Source: Microtetraspora fusca (GTDB taxonomy: Bacteria > Actinomycetota > Actinomycetes > Streptosporangiales > Streptosporangiaceae). From it: a stretch of 64,000 bases of DNA. A program made the position numbers and the translations under genes. This document shows, piece by piece, positions 51,398 to 59,333 of the stretch (position 1 is its first letter; each line of letters starts with the position of its first letter). The stretch lies in NCBI RefSeq assembly GCF_001570365.1, contig NZ_BBYK01000072.1, positions 1 to 64,000 on the forward strand, read 5' to 3'. Under the pieces are notes generated by a model that was not told where the DNA came from, made no database searches, and was given only the letters and a program-made list of their open reading frames with translations.

Positions 51398-51418
51398 TTT
51401 TAGGAAAGTTTCCAAAAA
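51398..51418. promoter_or_regulatory. Palindrome upstream of the chitinase gene
   Basis: Centred at 51408: core ggaaagtttcc (51403-51413), extended on both sides by runs of T and A with a single mismatch pair. It lies in an A/T-rich stretch about 100 bases upstream of the chitinase start and about 180 bases from the divergent MFS gene. It resembles an operator of a repressor of secreted glycoside hydrolases. The regulator is not in the window with certainty. Confidence 0.55.
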
Positions 51419-51594
51419 GATAACCTGTGGCCGGTTGCCCTGGCACCGCCGGACGTCCCCGCCGGTCCCGCTGTTCTGCGGCCTCATGTGACCGAGCGCC
51501 GTAGTCGGCCCGTCTGGTGGGTGCTCTACGTATTCACCTGTTCTGGGCTGAGGCGTAGCATCCGAGCACCCCTCACTTTCGGGAATGGACGCCC

Positions 51595-52860
51595 ATGAAC
51601 GTCACCGACCAGGCCTCCGACCTTCCTGCCGCCCTCGCCGAACCGGTACGGCGAGTGGGGCCACGCTGGATCACCTTCATCTCCCTCGGGAACCTCGTCC
51701 TCTGGATGGGCTATTTCGGACCGCTGCAGGTGCTCCTCCCCGAGCAGGTCGGCGAGATCGCCCCCGGCAACAAGGAAGCCGCCCTCGCCGTGGTCACCGG
51801 GATCGGCGCGGCGGCCGCTTTGATCGCCAACCCGATCGCCGGCGCGCTGTCGGACCGTACGGCGAGCAGGTTCGGGCGGCGGCACCCGTGGACGCTGCTC
51901 GGCGCGCTGCTCGGCTGTCTCGGACTGCTGTTCCTGTCCACGCAGAACACGGTCGCCGGAGTGGCCCTGGGCTGGTGCCTGGCGCAGATCGGACTCAACT
52001 CCCTGCAGGCCGCGCTGTCCGCCGGGGTTCCCGACCACGTGCCGGTCAGCCAGCGTGGTGGCGTGTCCGGATGGATCGGCCTCACGCAGTCGGTCGGCGT
52101 CGTGGTCGGCGTGGGGCTCGTGACCATGGTCGCGACCGGAGTCACGTCCGGATATCTGCTGATCGGCCTGATCCTCCCGGTGTGCGTGCTGCCGTTCGTG
52201 CTGACGACCAGCGATCCTGTCCTCCCGCGCGAGCACCGCCCGTCCTTCACGCTCAAGCACTTCTGGATCAGCCCGAGGAGGCACCCCGACTTCGCCTGGG
52301 CGTGGGTCACCCGGTTCCTCATGAGCCTCGGCAACGCGATGGCACTGCTGTACCTGCTGTACTTCCTCACCGACGCGGTCGGCTACGAGCGGCTGTTTCC
52401 CGGGGAGAGGGCGAGCGACGGCCTGTTCCTGCTGATCCTGATCTACACCGGGGCCGTGGTCCTGACCGCCGTGCTCGCCGGGATGCTCTCCGACCGGCTG
52501 GGCAGGCGGAAGCTCCTGGTCACGATCGCCGGCACGATCAGCGCGGTCCCGGCGGTCATGCTCGCGCTCTGGCCGCAGTGGCACGTGACGTTGGCCGGGG
52601 CGCTGATCCTCGGCATCGGCTTCGGCGCGTACTTCGCGGTGGACAACGCCCTCATCACTCAGGTCCTCCCGGCCGCGGATGGCCGGGGCAAGGACCTCGG
52701 GCTGATCAACATCGCCAACTCCGGGCCGCAGGTGCTCGGGCCGGTGCTCGCGGGCCCGATCGTCGCCGGCTTCGGCGGGTACACCGTGCTCTACCTGACC
52801 GCGGGCGGGCTCACCCTGCTCGGCGCCGTCCTCGTCTGGAAGATCAGGAGCGTCCCCTAG
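51595..52860 (+). CDS. MFS transporter, sugar-cation-symporter-like
   Basis: 421 residues with about twelve membrane segments. The loop 2-3 motif is GALSDRTASRFGRRHPWTLLGA and the repeat in the second half is AGMLSDRLGRRKLLVTIAG. The N-terminal MGYFGPLQVLLPEQV and the GRRHPW motif are typical of the sucrose/GPH-like branch of MFS. It is divergent from the chitinase gene, so uptake of a sugar is plausible but unproven. It is convergent with the hydrolase gene at 52883, with 22 bases between. Confidence 0.9.
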   Translation: MNVTDQASDLPAALAEPVRRVGPRWITFISLGNLVLWMGYFGPLQVLLPEQVGEIAPGNKEAALAVVTGIGAAAALIANPIAGALSDRTASRFGRRHPWTLLGALLGCLGLLFLSTQNTVAGVALGWCLAQIGLNSLQAALSAGVPDHVPVSQRGGVSGWIGLTQSVGVVVGVGLVTMVATGVTSGYLLIGLILPVCVLPFVLTTSDPVLPREHRPSFTLKHFWISPRRHPDFAWAWVTRFLMSLGNAMALLYLLYFLTDAVGYERLFPGERASDGLFLLILIYTGAVVLTAVLAGMLSDRLGRRKLLVTIAGTISAVPAVMLALWPQWHVTLAGALILGIGFGAYFAVDNALITQVLPAADGRGKDLGLINIANSGPQVLGPVLAGPIVAGFGGYTVLYLTAGGLTLLGAVLVWKIRSVP

Positions 52861-52882
52861 GAGGCCCGCCTTCGGCGGTGGG

Positions 52883-54742
52883 TCAGGCGAGCGCCCAGCC
52901 GTACATCCAGGTGAGGAAGACGAGACCGGTCATCACGGGGACGATGTCGGCCGAGGCGGCGCGCAGCCGGAACGCGGCGATGATCGACAACACCATGGAG
53001 GCCGCCGCGAGCAGGCCGTACCAGGCGATCGCCGGAGGAAGGCCGATGGCGAACACGATGTCGTCGGGCACGCCGGTGACGCTCAGCGCGGTCAGACCGG
53101 CGAAGGCGAGCCCGGTCAGCCCGGCCAGCGCGCGCACCGCGCCGCCGCCCCGGCGGCGCACCAGCGCGACGAGCCCGGCCGCGAGCTGCGCCGCCGCCAC
53201 GAGCACGAAGACCGCGAGTGGGGCGATCAGCGCCGGCGACTGCGAGATCCGGTACGGCGCGGCCGTCAGGTGCAGGTCACCCGGCCGGACCAGGGCGGAG
53301 GCGCCCGCGCCCGGATCGCACACCGCTCCCGCGGAACCGGCCGCGGGCGCGCCGGAGGCGGCCGAGGTGGGCGCGTCGAGGAACGCGGAGATCGTACGGC
53401 GTCCGCACTCGCTCGCCAGGAACACTCCGTGCCCGACGCCCGCGAACTCGGCGAACCGGGCGGTCGGGATGTCGTCCGCGGCCGCCCGCGCGCTCTCCGG
53501 CGGCGTGGTCGGGTCGTACTGCCCGCCGAGGACCAGGGTCGGCGCCTCGACGGGGCCGGACTCGTCCAAGCTGCGGGGCAGGTGCCAGGCGGCGCACACG
53601 GCGGCGTCCGCGACGCCGGTGAACAGCCGCGGCCCGGCAGTGGCGGCGAACGTGTTGAACGGCACCTCGTCCTGGCACTGGACCGCGTAGTACAGGCCCC
53701 AGTCGTGCGAGGTCAGCGCGTCGCCCGCCGCGTCGACGACCGGCCGGAGCAGCTCCGTCCTGCCGTCCGCGAGCGCGTCCACGAGCGCGGGGACCAGCGG
53801 GAGGAACTCCGTCTCCCGCATGGCCTCGCCGAGGATCGTCGCGATGTCGTCGCCGGTCAGCCGCACGTCGATCCGCTTGCGGGTCAGCGGATCCTTCGTC
53901 TGGTACGCGGCCGGGGCGGCGTTGTACCGGGCCAGCATCTCGTCGAACCGGCCCGCCGCGCCCAGCTTGGTCAGCGTCGCCCGCAGGTCGGGCGCGGCGT
54001 CGTCGTACCAGTTGACCTGGGCGGGGAGGAACGAGTCGAGCACCAGGGCGCGGGTGCCGCGCGGGTCCCTGGCGGCGGCCTCCGCCATCGTGCGGGTGGA
54101 GTAGCTGACGCCCATCAGGTTCCACTGCTCGTAGCCGAGCGCCGCGCGCAGGTCCGCCACGTCGGTGGCGATCTCCTCGGTGCGGTAGCCGCGCAGGTCG
54201 ATCCCCTCGGCCTGGTAACGGCTCTGGCAGGCCAGCGCGCCCTGCCGGACGGGCGCGGTCTCCTCCGCCGTCGCCGTGGGCTTCTTCAGCGTCTCGACCA
54301 GGCCGCGCACCACCTCCGGGCAGGCCAGCGAGGGCTCCGAGTAGCGGCTGCCCCGCTGCTCGACGACGACCACGTCCCGGTCCGGGAACATCTGCGTCAG
54401 GAAGCCGACGAGCCGCAGCGACGGCGACCCGGGGCCGCCGCTGGAGTACGCCACGGGGTCGGGCCTGCGCTGCGGCGAGGTCGATCGGTGGACGGCGTAG
54501 CCCACCCGGATCGTCCTGCTGCCCGGCACGTCACGCCGCTCGGGCACGAGCAGGTAACCGCAGGTCGTGCCCGCCGGAACCGCGACCGGGCACGGCCGCT
54601 CCTCGGTCCCCGCGGCCCGCTCGGCGGCGTGCGCCATGCGGGGGCCGCCGATGAGAACCGTAACGATCGCCGCCATGAGCGCCGTGACGGCCGCTCCACG
54701 CCAACCCCGCAACCGTCCGCTCCGTCTCGCCCACCTGGACAT
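52883..54742 (-). CDS. Secreted alpha/beta hydrolase with C-terminal membrane domain
   Basis: 619 residues. N-terminal export/anchor segment (AAVTALMAAIVTVLIGGPRMAHA). The hydrolase resembles tripeptidyl-aminopeptidase/proline-iminopeptidase-like enzymes: PVAYSSGGPGSPSLRL (oxyanion region), DVVVVEQRGSRYSEP, nucleophile elbow NLMGVSYSTRTMAE, acid in LVLGGQYDPTTPPESA and His in AGVGHGVFLASECG. After residue about 490, four hydrophobic segments (ALIAPLAVFVLVAAAQLAAGLVALV and others) form a membrane domain not usual for the family. The substrate is probably short peptides or esters outside the membrane. Confidence 0.9.
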   Translation of the reverse strand: MSRWARRSGRLRGWRGAAVTALMAAIVTVLIGGPRMAHAAERAAGTEERPCPVAVPAGTTCGYLLVPERRDVPGSRTIRVGYAVHRSTSPQRRPDPVAYSSGGPGSPSLRLVGFLTQMFPDRDVVVVEQRGSRYSEPSLACPEVVRGLVETLKKPTATAEETAPVRQGALACQSRYQAEGIDLRGYRTEEIATDVADLRAALGYEQWNLMGVSYSTRTMAEAAARDPRGTRALVLDSFLPAQVNWYDDAAPDLRATLTKLGAAGRFDEMLARYNAAPAAYQTKDPLTRKRIDVRLTGDDIATILGEAMRETEFLPLVPALVDALADGRTELLRPVVDAAGDALTSHDWGLYYAVQCQDEVPFNTFAATAGPRLFTGVADAAVCAAWHLPRSLDESGPVEAPTLVLGGQYDPTTPPESARAAADDIPTARFAEFAGVGHGVFLASECGRRTISAFLDAPTSAASGAPAAGSAGAVCDPGAGASALVRPGDLHLTAAPYRISQSPALIAPLAVFVLVAAAQLAAGLVALVRRRGGGAVRALAGLTGLAFAGLTALSVTGVPDDIVFAIGLPPAIAWYGLLAAASMVLSIIAAFRLRAASADIVPVMTGLVFLTWMYGWALA

Positions 54743-54826
54743 TTCGCGAGAAACCCTAGCGCGCCGGGCGAGCCGTACGGACCTTGAAGAGGTCAGCGGG
54801 TACGAGCCGCCCGGTGGGAGGGCCGG

Positions 54827-55843
54827 TCACGCGACGCGCGGAGGCGCGGTGCTCTCCCTGACGACCAGATCGGTGGCCAGTTCCATCCGGCGCGGCTCGG
54901 GCACCTCGCCCCGGCCGATGGAGAGGACCATCCGGGCGGCGAGCGCGGCCATCTCCTGGAGCGGCTGGCGGACGGTGGTCAGCGGCGGCCAGGCGGAACG
55001 GGCGAGGGGGAGGTCGTCGAAGCCGACCACGGACAGGTCCTCCGGCACCCGCAGGCCGCGCTGCCTGGCGGCCTCGAAGACGCCGAACGCCTGCATGTCG
55101 CAGCCGGCGAAGATCGCGGTCGGCGGGGCGGGCAGCGACAGCAGCGCGTGCCCCTGGTCCCGGCCGGAGCCGACGAGGAAGTCGCCGTTCCTGATCAGCT
55201 CGGGGTCCACGTCGAGGCCCGCGGTCTCGAGCGCGGCCCGGTACCCGTCGATGCGGGCCCGGCTGCAGAGCATGTCGGGCGGGCCCCCGATCATGCCGAT
55301 CCTGGTGTGGCCGAGTTCGAGCAGGTGCCGGGTCGCGGCCAGCCCGCCGTGCCAGTTGGTGGCGCCCACCGACGTCATGCCGGGGGCGGGCTCGCCGTCC
55401 GGGTCCACCACGACGAACGGGATGGCGCGGGCGTTGAGCTGCGCCTGCTGGCGCGCGGACAGGTGCGACCCGACGATGATCGCGCCGTCGGTGCGGCGGG
55501 CCGCGATGCGGTCGATCCAGTCGCGGCCGGGGCCGGACTTGGTGTGCAGCACGGAGACGACCACGCTCGCCTCCGTCTCGCGCGCCACGGTCTCGGCGCC
55601 GCGGATCAGCTCCATCGCCCACGGGCTCTCGACCTCGGCGATGACCAGGTCGATGAGGCCGACCGGCCCGTCCCTGTGGCCGGTCCTGCGCTGGTAGCCG
55701 TGCTTGTGGAGGAGGCGCTCGACCCGCTGCCTGGTCTCGGACGCCACCTCGGGCCGGCCGTTGATCACCTTCGAGACAGTGGGGACGGAGACTCCGGCCT
55801 CCTTGGCTATCAGGGCGATCGTCACCCGTCTCTGCGCTGGCAT
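54827..55843 (-). CDS. LacI-family transcriptional repressor
   Basis: 338 residues. N-terminal LacI helix-turn-helix and hinge (VTIALIAKEAGVSVPTVSKVINGRPEVASETRQRVERLLHKHGYQ), then a periplasmic-binding-protein-like sugar sensor (GLIDLVIAEVESPWAMELIRGAE; DGAIIVGSHL; HTRIGMIGGPPDMLCSRARIDGYRAAL; LSVVGFDDLPLARSAWPPLTTVRQP). It is divergent from the sugar ABC operon, which it should repress; its own promoter carries a related palindrome (55858-55871), indicating autoregulation. The inducer is probably the imported oligosaccharide. Confidence 0.95.
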   Translation of the reverse strand: MPAQRRVTIALIAKEAGVSVPTVSKVINGRPEVASETRQRVERLLHKHGYQRRTGHRDGPVGLIDLVIAEVESPWAMELIRGAETVARETEASVVVSVLHTKSGPGRDWIDRIAARRTDGAIIVGSHLSARQQAQLNARAIPFVVVDPDGEPAPGMTSVGATNWHGGLAATRHLLELGHTRIGMIGGPPDMLCSRARIDGYRAALETAGLDVDPELIRNGDFLVGSGRDQGHALLSLPAPPTAIFAGCDMQAFGVFEAARQRGLRVPEDLSVVGFDDLPLARSAWPPLTTVRQPLQEMAALAARMVLSIGRGEVPEPRRMELATDLVVRESTAPPRVA

Positions 55844-55857
55844 GGATCACAGCGTAG

Positions 55858-55871
55858 CCGAAAACTTTCGG
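55858..55871. promoter_or_regulatory. LacI operator candidate next to the repressor gene
   Basis: ccgaaaactttcgg: arms ccgaaa and tttcgg around ac, 14 bases upstream of the repressor ATG. It shares the GAAA...TTTC half-sites with the palindrome at 55982-55992. Confidence 0.6.
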
Positions 55872-55922
55872 ATTCGCTGTCCCGCTGTCCTGCCCGCTAT
55901 GGGATCGCTCCCACGAACGCTA

Positions 55923-55952
55923 TTGACGCGTAACGCGCCATTTACCTATTCT
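55923..55952 (+). promoter_or_regulatory. Promoter of the sugar ABC operon
   Basis: ttgacg (55923-55928) and tattct (55947-55952) with an 18-base spacer form a good vegetative-type promoter. The start point would be near 55959, with the operator at 55982-55992 just downstream in a roadblock position and the ATG at 56037. Confidence 0.6.
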
Positions 55953-55981
55953 CCGGGTCACGAAATATTCGGGGGTGCACC

Positions 55982-55992
55982 TGAAACTTTCA
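55982..55992. promoter_or_regulatory. LacI operator candidate in front of the binding-protein gene
   Basis: tgaaactttca is a perfect 11-bp palindrome (odd centre c), 44 bases upstream of the ATG of the sugar-binding lipoprotein and just downstream of the predicted transcription start. Confidence 0.65.
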
Positions 55993-56036
55993 CGGGGCTC
56001 CGTGCGAGTCCGGAGATAAGGAAGGGAAGCACTGAC

Positions 56037-57320
56037 ATGTCGTTGACGCGACGAGGTGTGGTCTTATTCGCGACGGCCGCGCTCGTCCTCGCGGGCTGCT
56101 CCAGCCAGGGCGGCGACGGAGCGGCGGACAAGGCCGCGTCCGAAAAGGTCACCGTCGAGTGGTGGAACATCGGCACCACCGAGCCGCTGAAGTCCCTCCT
56201 CGCGGAGCAGGCCAAGGCGTACGAGGCGGCCCACCCCAACGTGACGATCAAGAACGTCCCCATCGAGAACGAGGCGTTCAAGGCCAAGATCGCCACCGCG
56301 ACCCAGTCGGGGAAGGCGCCCGACGTCTACGCGACCTGGGGCGGCGGCGTTCTGCAGCAGCAGATCGACGCGGGGCTGGTGAAGGACCTCTCCGCAGACA
56401 CCGCCTCCTGGATCGGCAACTTCACCACGGCCTCGCTGCAGGCGTACCAGTTCGACGGCAAGACGTACGCGATCCCGAACGACATCGGCATGGTCGGCTT
56501 CTGGTACAACAAGGCGCTGTTCGCCAAGGCGGGCATCACCGAGCCGCCGGCCACGTGGAGCCAGTACCTCGACGACGTCAAGAAACTCAAGGCGGCGGGC
56601 ATCACGCCGATCGCCCTCGCCGGCAAGGAGAAGTGGCCGGGCCACTACTACTGGGCCTACCTCGCCATGCGCATCGCCGGCCTGGACGCGCTCAAGCAGG
56701 CGGGCGCCGACCACGACTTCACCAAGCCGGAGTTCGTGTCGGCGGGCGAGCACCTCAAGCAGCTCGTCGACCTCCAGCCCTTCCAGAAGGGCTTCCTCGG
56801 CGCGGGCTACTCGACCCCGGACGGCCAGGCGGCCACCGTGAGCAACGGCAAGGCCGCGATGGAGCTGATGGGCCAGTGGGCCCCGTCCGTCGAGAACGAC
56901 ACGGGCAAGGGTCTCGGCGAGAACCTCGGCTTCTTCCCCTTCCCCGCCGTCGAGGGGGGCAAGGGCTCGGCGGCCGACGCCTTCGGCGGTGGCGGCGGCT
57001 ACGCGGTCGGCGCGAACGCCCCGGCCGAGGCGCTCGACTTCCTGAAGTTCCTCCACGACCCGGCCCAGCACCGCAAGGTGGTGGAGTCCGGCGCGCTCCT
57101 GCCCGTGCTCAAGGGCGAGGAGGACGCGGTCAAGGACGCGAACCTCGCCGTCGTCGCCAAGACGCTCGCCTCCGCGACCGGGTTCCAGCTCTACCTCGAC
57201 CAGGCCTACCCGCCCGCCGTGGGCCAGGAGGTCAACGACAGCGTGGCGGCGCTCATCGCGGGCTCCAAGAGCCCCGAGGAGGTCGCGCAGGCCATCACCG
57301 AGACGGCCAAGTCCGAATAA
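56037..57320 (+). CDS. Sugar ABC transporter substrate-binding lipoprotein
   Basis: 427 residues from ATG 56037, preceded by aaggaagggaag. Lipoprotein signal LTRRGVVLFATAALVLAGCSS with lipobox L-A-G-C. Family 1 solute-binding text: VTVEWWNIGTTEPLKSLLAEQAKAYEAAHPNVTIKNVPIENEAFKAKIATATQSGKAPDVYATWGGG, and later KAAMELMGQWAPSV and ALDFLKFLHDPAQHRKVVESGALLP. It binds an oligosaccharide outside the membrane for the CUT1-type permeases that follow. It is the first gene of the operon under the LacI repressor; an intercistronic hairpin (57338-57370) probably raises its expression relative to the permeases. Confidence 0.96.
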   Translation: MSLTRRGVVLFATAALVLAGCSSQGGDGAADKAASEKVTVEWWNIGTTEPLKSLLAEQAKAYEAAHPNVTIKNVPIENEAFKAKIATATQSGKAPDVYATWGGGVLQQQIDAGLVKDLSADTASWIGNFTTASLQAYQFDGKTYAIPNDIGMVGFWYNKALFAKAGITEPPATWSQYLDDVKKLKAAGITPIALAGKEKWPGHYYWAYLAMRIAGLDALKQAGADHDFTKPEFVSAGEHLKQLVDLQPFQKGFLGAGYSTPDGQAATVSNGKAAMELMGQWAPSVENDTGKGLGENLGFFPFPAVEGGKGSAADAFGGGGGYAVGANAPAEALDFLKFLHDPAQHRKVVESGALLPVLKGEEDAVKDANLAVVAKTLASATGFQLYLDQAYPPAVGQEVNDSVAALIAGSKSPEEVAQAITETAKSE

Positions 57321-57337
57321 GCCCACCGGGGCGACGA

Positions 57338-57370
57338 CGCGGGCCGGGCGACGACCCCGCCCGGCCCGCG
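57338..57370 (+). other. Intercistronic stem-loop after the binding-protein gene
   Basis: A perfect 13-bp stem (cgcgggccgggcg 57338-57350; cgcccggcccgcg 57358-57370) with a 7-base loop, 17 bases after the binding-protein stop and 43 before the first permease. There is no U-tract. Such hairpins commonly stabilise the upstream message or partly terminate transcription, giving more binding protein than permease. Confidence 0.7.
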
Positions 57371-57413
57371 CGCCCCACACGGACCGACGAGACGACGGAC
57401 GGAGCGAAGCGAC

Positions 57414-58415
57414 GTGACACCCCCGGCCCTGACGGGCGAGCGATCGGAGAGCCCCGCGGCCCATCAACGTACGGCGCGCGCGCAGGCGCCTCCGGAGGCC
57501 CGCCGCCGGAGGTTCCGCGGCCTGGTGACGATCACGATGTTCCTGCTCCCGGCGCTGGTGCTCTTCACCCTCCTGGTGCTGGTGCCGATCGCCGTCGCCG
57601 GCTACACCAGCCTGTTCAAGTGGAACGGCCTCGGCGGCCTGCCCACCCAGTTCGTCGGGCTGGACAACTTCACCCGGATGTTCGGCGACGAGGTCTTTCT
57701 CGGCGACCTGTGGCGGGGACTGGTTCTCATCGTCCTGTCGGTCACGATCCAGCTCCCGCTGGCGCTCGGCATCGCGATGCTGCTCAACCAGAAGATGCGC
57801 GGGCGCGCGGTCTACCGGATGCTGTTCTTCGCGCCGTACATGCTGTCCGAGGTGATCACGGGCGTCCTGTTCACCATGATCCTGTCGCCGGACGAGGGGC
57901 TGGCGAACCAGATCCTGCGCGCCGTCGGGCTGGAGTCGCTGGAGTCGGAGTGGCTCGGCGACCCGTCCACCGTCCTCGTGTCCGTGTTCATCGTCATGAC
58001 CTGGAAGTACTTCGGCTTCCACATGATCCTCTACCTCGCCGGGCGGCAGGGCATCCCCAAGGAGCTGGGCGAGGCGGCCTCCATCGACGGGGCGAGCTCG
58101 TGGGAGCAGTTCCGCTACATCACCCTGCCGCTGCTCGGGCCGACGATCCGCATCAGCGTCTTCCTCTCGGTCATCGGCGCGATCCAGCTCTTCGACCTGG
58201 TGTGGGTCCTGACCGCCGGAGGCCCGATCCACTCCTCCGAGACCATGGCCGTCACGATGTTCCAGTTCGGCTTCAAGCGGTCCCAGGTCGGCTACGGCAC
58301 CGCGATCAGCGTCGTCATGTTCCTGATCAGCCTGATCTTCGCGCTGGGCTACCAGCGGTACGTCCTGCGCCGCGACACCGAAGGAGCGATCACCACCATG
58401 CGGGACCAGCGATGA
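57414..58415 (+). CDS. Sugar ABC transporter permease (MalF-like)
   Basis: 333 residues from GTG 57414 (ggagcg upstream). Six membrane segments follow a roughly 40-residue charged N-terminus. The EAA loop is ELGEAASIDGASSWEQFRYITLPLLGPTI, the contact for the ATPase, and the N-terminal half has VAGYTSLFKWNGLGG and FVGLDNFTRMF, both typical of CUT1 MalF/LacF-type proteins. It ends in an ATGA overlap with the second permease. No ATPase gene lies in the operon, so a shared MsiK-like ATPase encoded elsewhere is expected. Confidence 0.95.
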   Translation: MTPPALTGERSESPAAHQRTARAQAPPEARRRRFRGLVTITMFLLPALVLFTLLVLVPIAVAGYTSLFKWNGLGGLPTQFVGLDNFTRMFGDEVFLGDLWRGLVLIVLSVTIQLPLALGIAMLLNQKMRGRAVYRMLFFAPYMLSEVITGVLFTMILSPDEGLANQILRAVGLESLESEWLGDPSTVLVSVFIVMTWKYFGFHMILYLAGRQGIPKELGEAASIDGASSWEQFRYITLPLLGPTIRISVFLSVIGAIQLFDLVWVLTAGGPIHSSETMAVTMFQFGFKRSQVGYGTAISVVMFLISLIFALGYQRYVLRRDTEGAITTMRDQR

Positions 58416-59266
58416 GCACCCACCGCACCCAGGCCCGGCGACCGGGCGTCATCCTCCGATCCGTCTCGCTCCAGACCCTCGTCGTGGTGCTCGGCGCGTT
58501 CGTCGTCGTGCCGCTGCTCTTCGCGCTCATCGGCGGGTTCAAGGACACCGCGCAGCTCTCCACGAACCCGTTCGGCCTGCCGTCCCCGTGGGTCCCGGAG
58601 AACTACACGGACGTGCTCACGTCGGGCTTGTTCTGGCGGCAGATCCTCAACAGCGTCTTCATCGCCCTGGCCACGACGCTCGTCGTCGTGGGCCTGTCGG
58701 CCATGGCGGCCTTCGTCTTCGCCCGCTTCGCGTTCCGCGGCAGGGAGGCGCTGTACACGCTGTTCACGGTCGGGCTGATGTTCCCGTTCACGGTGGCGAT
58801 CCTGCCGCTGTTCGTGCTGGTGCGGGCGATGGGGCTGCTGGACAACCCGTTCGGGGTGATCCTGCCGCAGGCCGCCTTCGGGCTGCCGATGACGATCATC
58901 ATCCTGCGCTCCTTCTTCCGTACGATCCCGAGGGAGGTCGAGGAGGCGGCGACCATCGACGGATGCACCGCCTTCGGCTTCTTCTGGCGGATCCTGCTGC
59001 CGATGGCCCGGCCCGCGCTGGCCACGGTGTCCGTGCTCGCGATCGTCGCGAGCTGGAACAACTTCTTCCTGCCGTTGGTGATCTTCACCGACCCCAACTG
59101 GTGGACCGTCCCGCTCGGGGTCCAGCAGTTCTCCGGCCAGTACGTCTCGGACACCGCCAAGGTCCTCGCGTACATCGTGCTCGCGATGGTGCCGGCACTG
59201 GCCTTCTACGGCGTCGCCGAACGCCAGCTCATCGGCGGGCTCACCGCGGGTGCCACGAAGGGATGA
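58412..59266 (+). CDS. Sugar ABC transporter permease (MalG-like)
   Basis: 284 residues; ATG overlaps the stop of the first permease (ATGA). Six membrane segments. The EAA loop is EVEEAATIDGCTAFGFFWRILLPMARPAL; other MalG-type text includes WVPENYTDVL near the start and SWNNFFLPLVIF. It pairs with the preceding permease to form the channel. It is followed after 67 bases by the GH5 gene. Confidence 0.95.
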   Translation: MSTHRTQARRPGVILRSVSLQTLVVVLGAFVVVPLLFALIGGFKDTAQLSTNPFGLPSPWVPENYTDVLTSGLFWRQILNSVFIALATTLVVVGLSAMAAFVFARFAFRGREALYTLFTVGLMFPFTVAILPLFVLVRAMGLLDNPFGVILPQAAFGLPMTIIILRSFFRTIPREVEEAATIDGCTAFGFFWRILLPMARPALATVSVLAIVASWNNFFLPLVIFTDPNWWTVPLGVQQFSGQYVSDTAKVLAYIVLAMVPALAFYGVAERQLIGGLTAGATKG

Positions 59267-59333
59267 CCTTCGGCGTTCGGCCGAACACGATGACCGCCGG
59301 GCCGCGTCCCGGCACCTTTGAGAAGGAGTTGTG

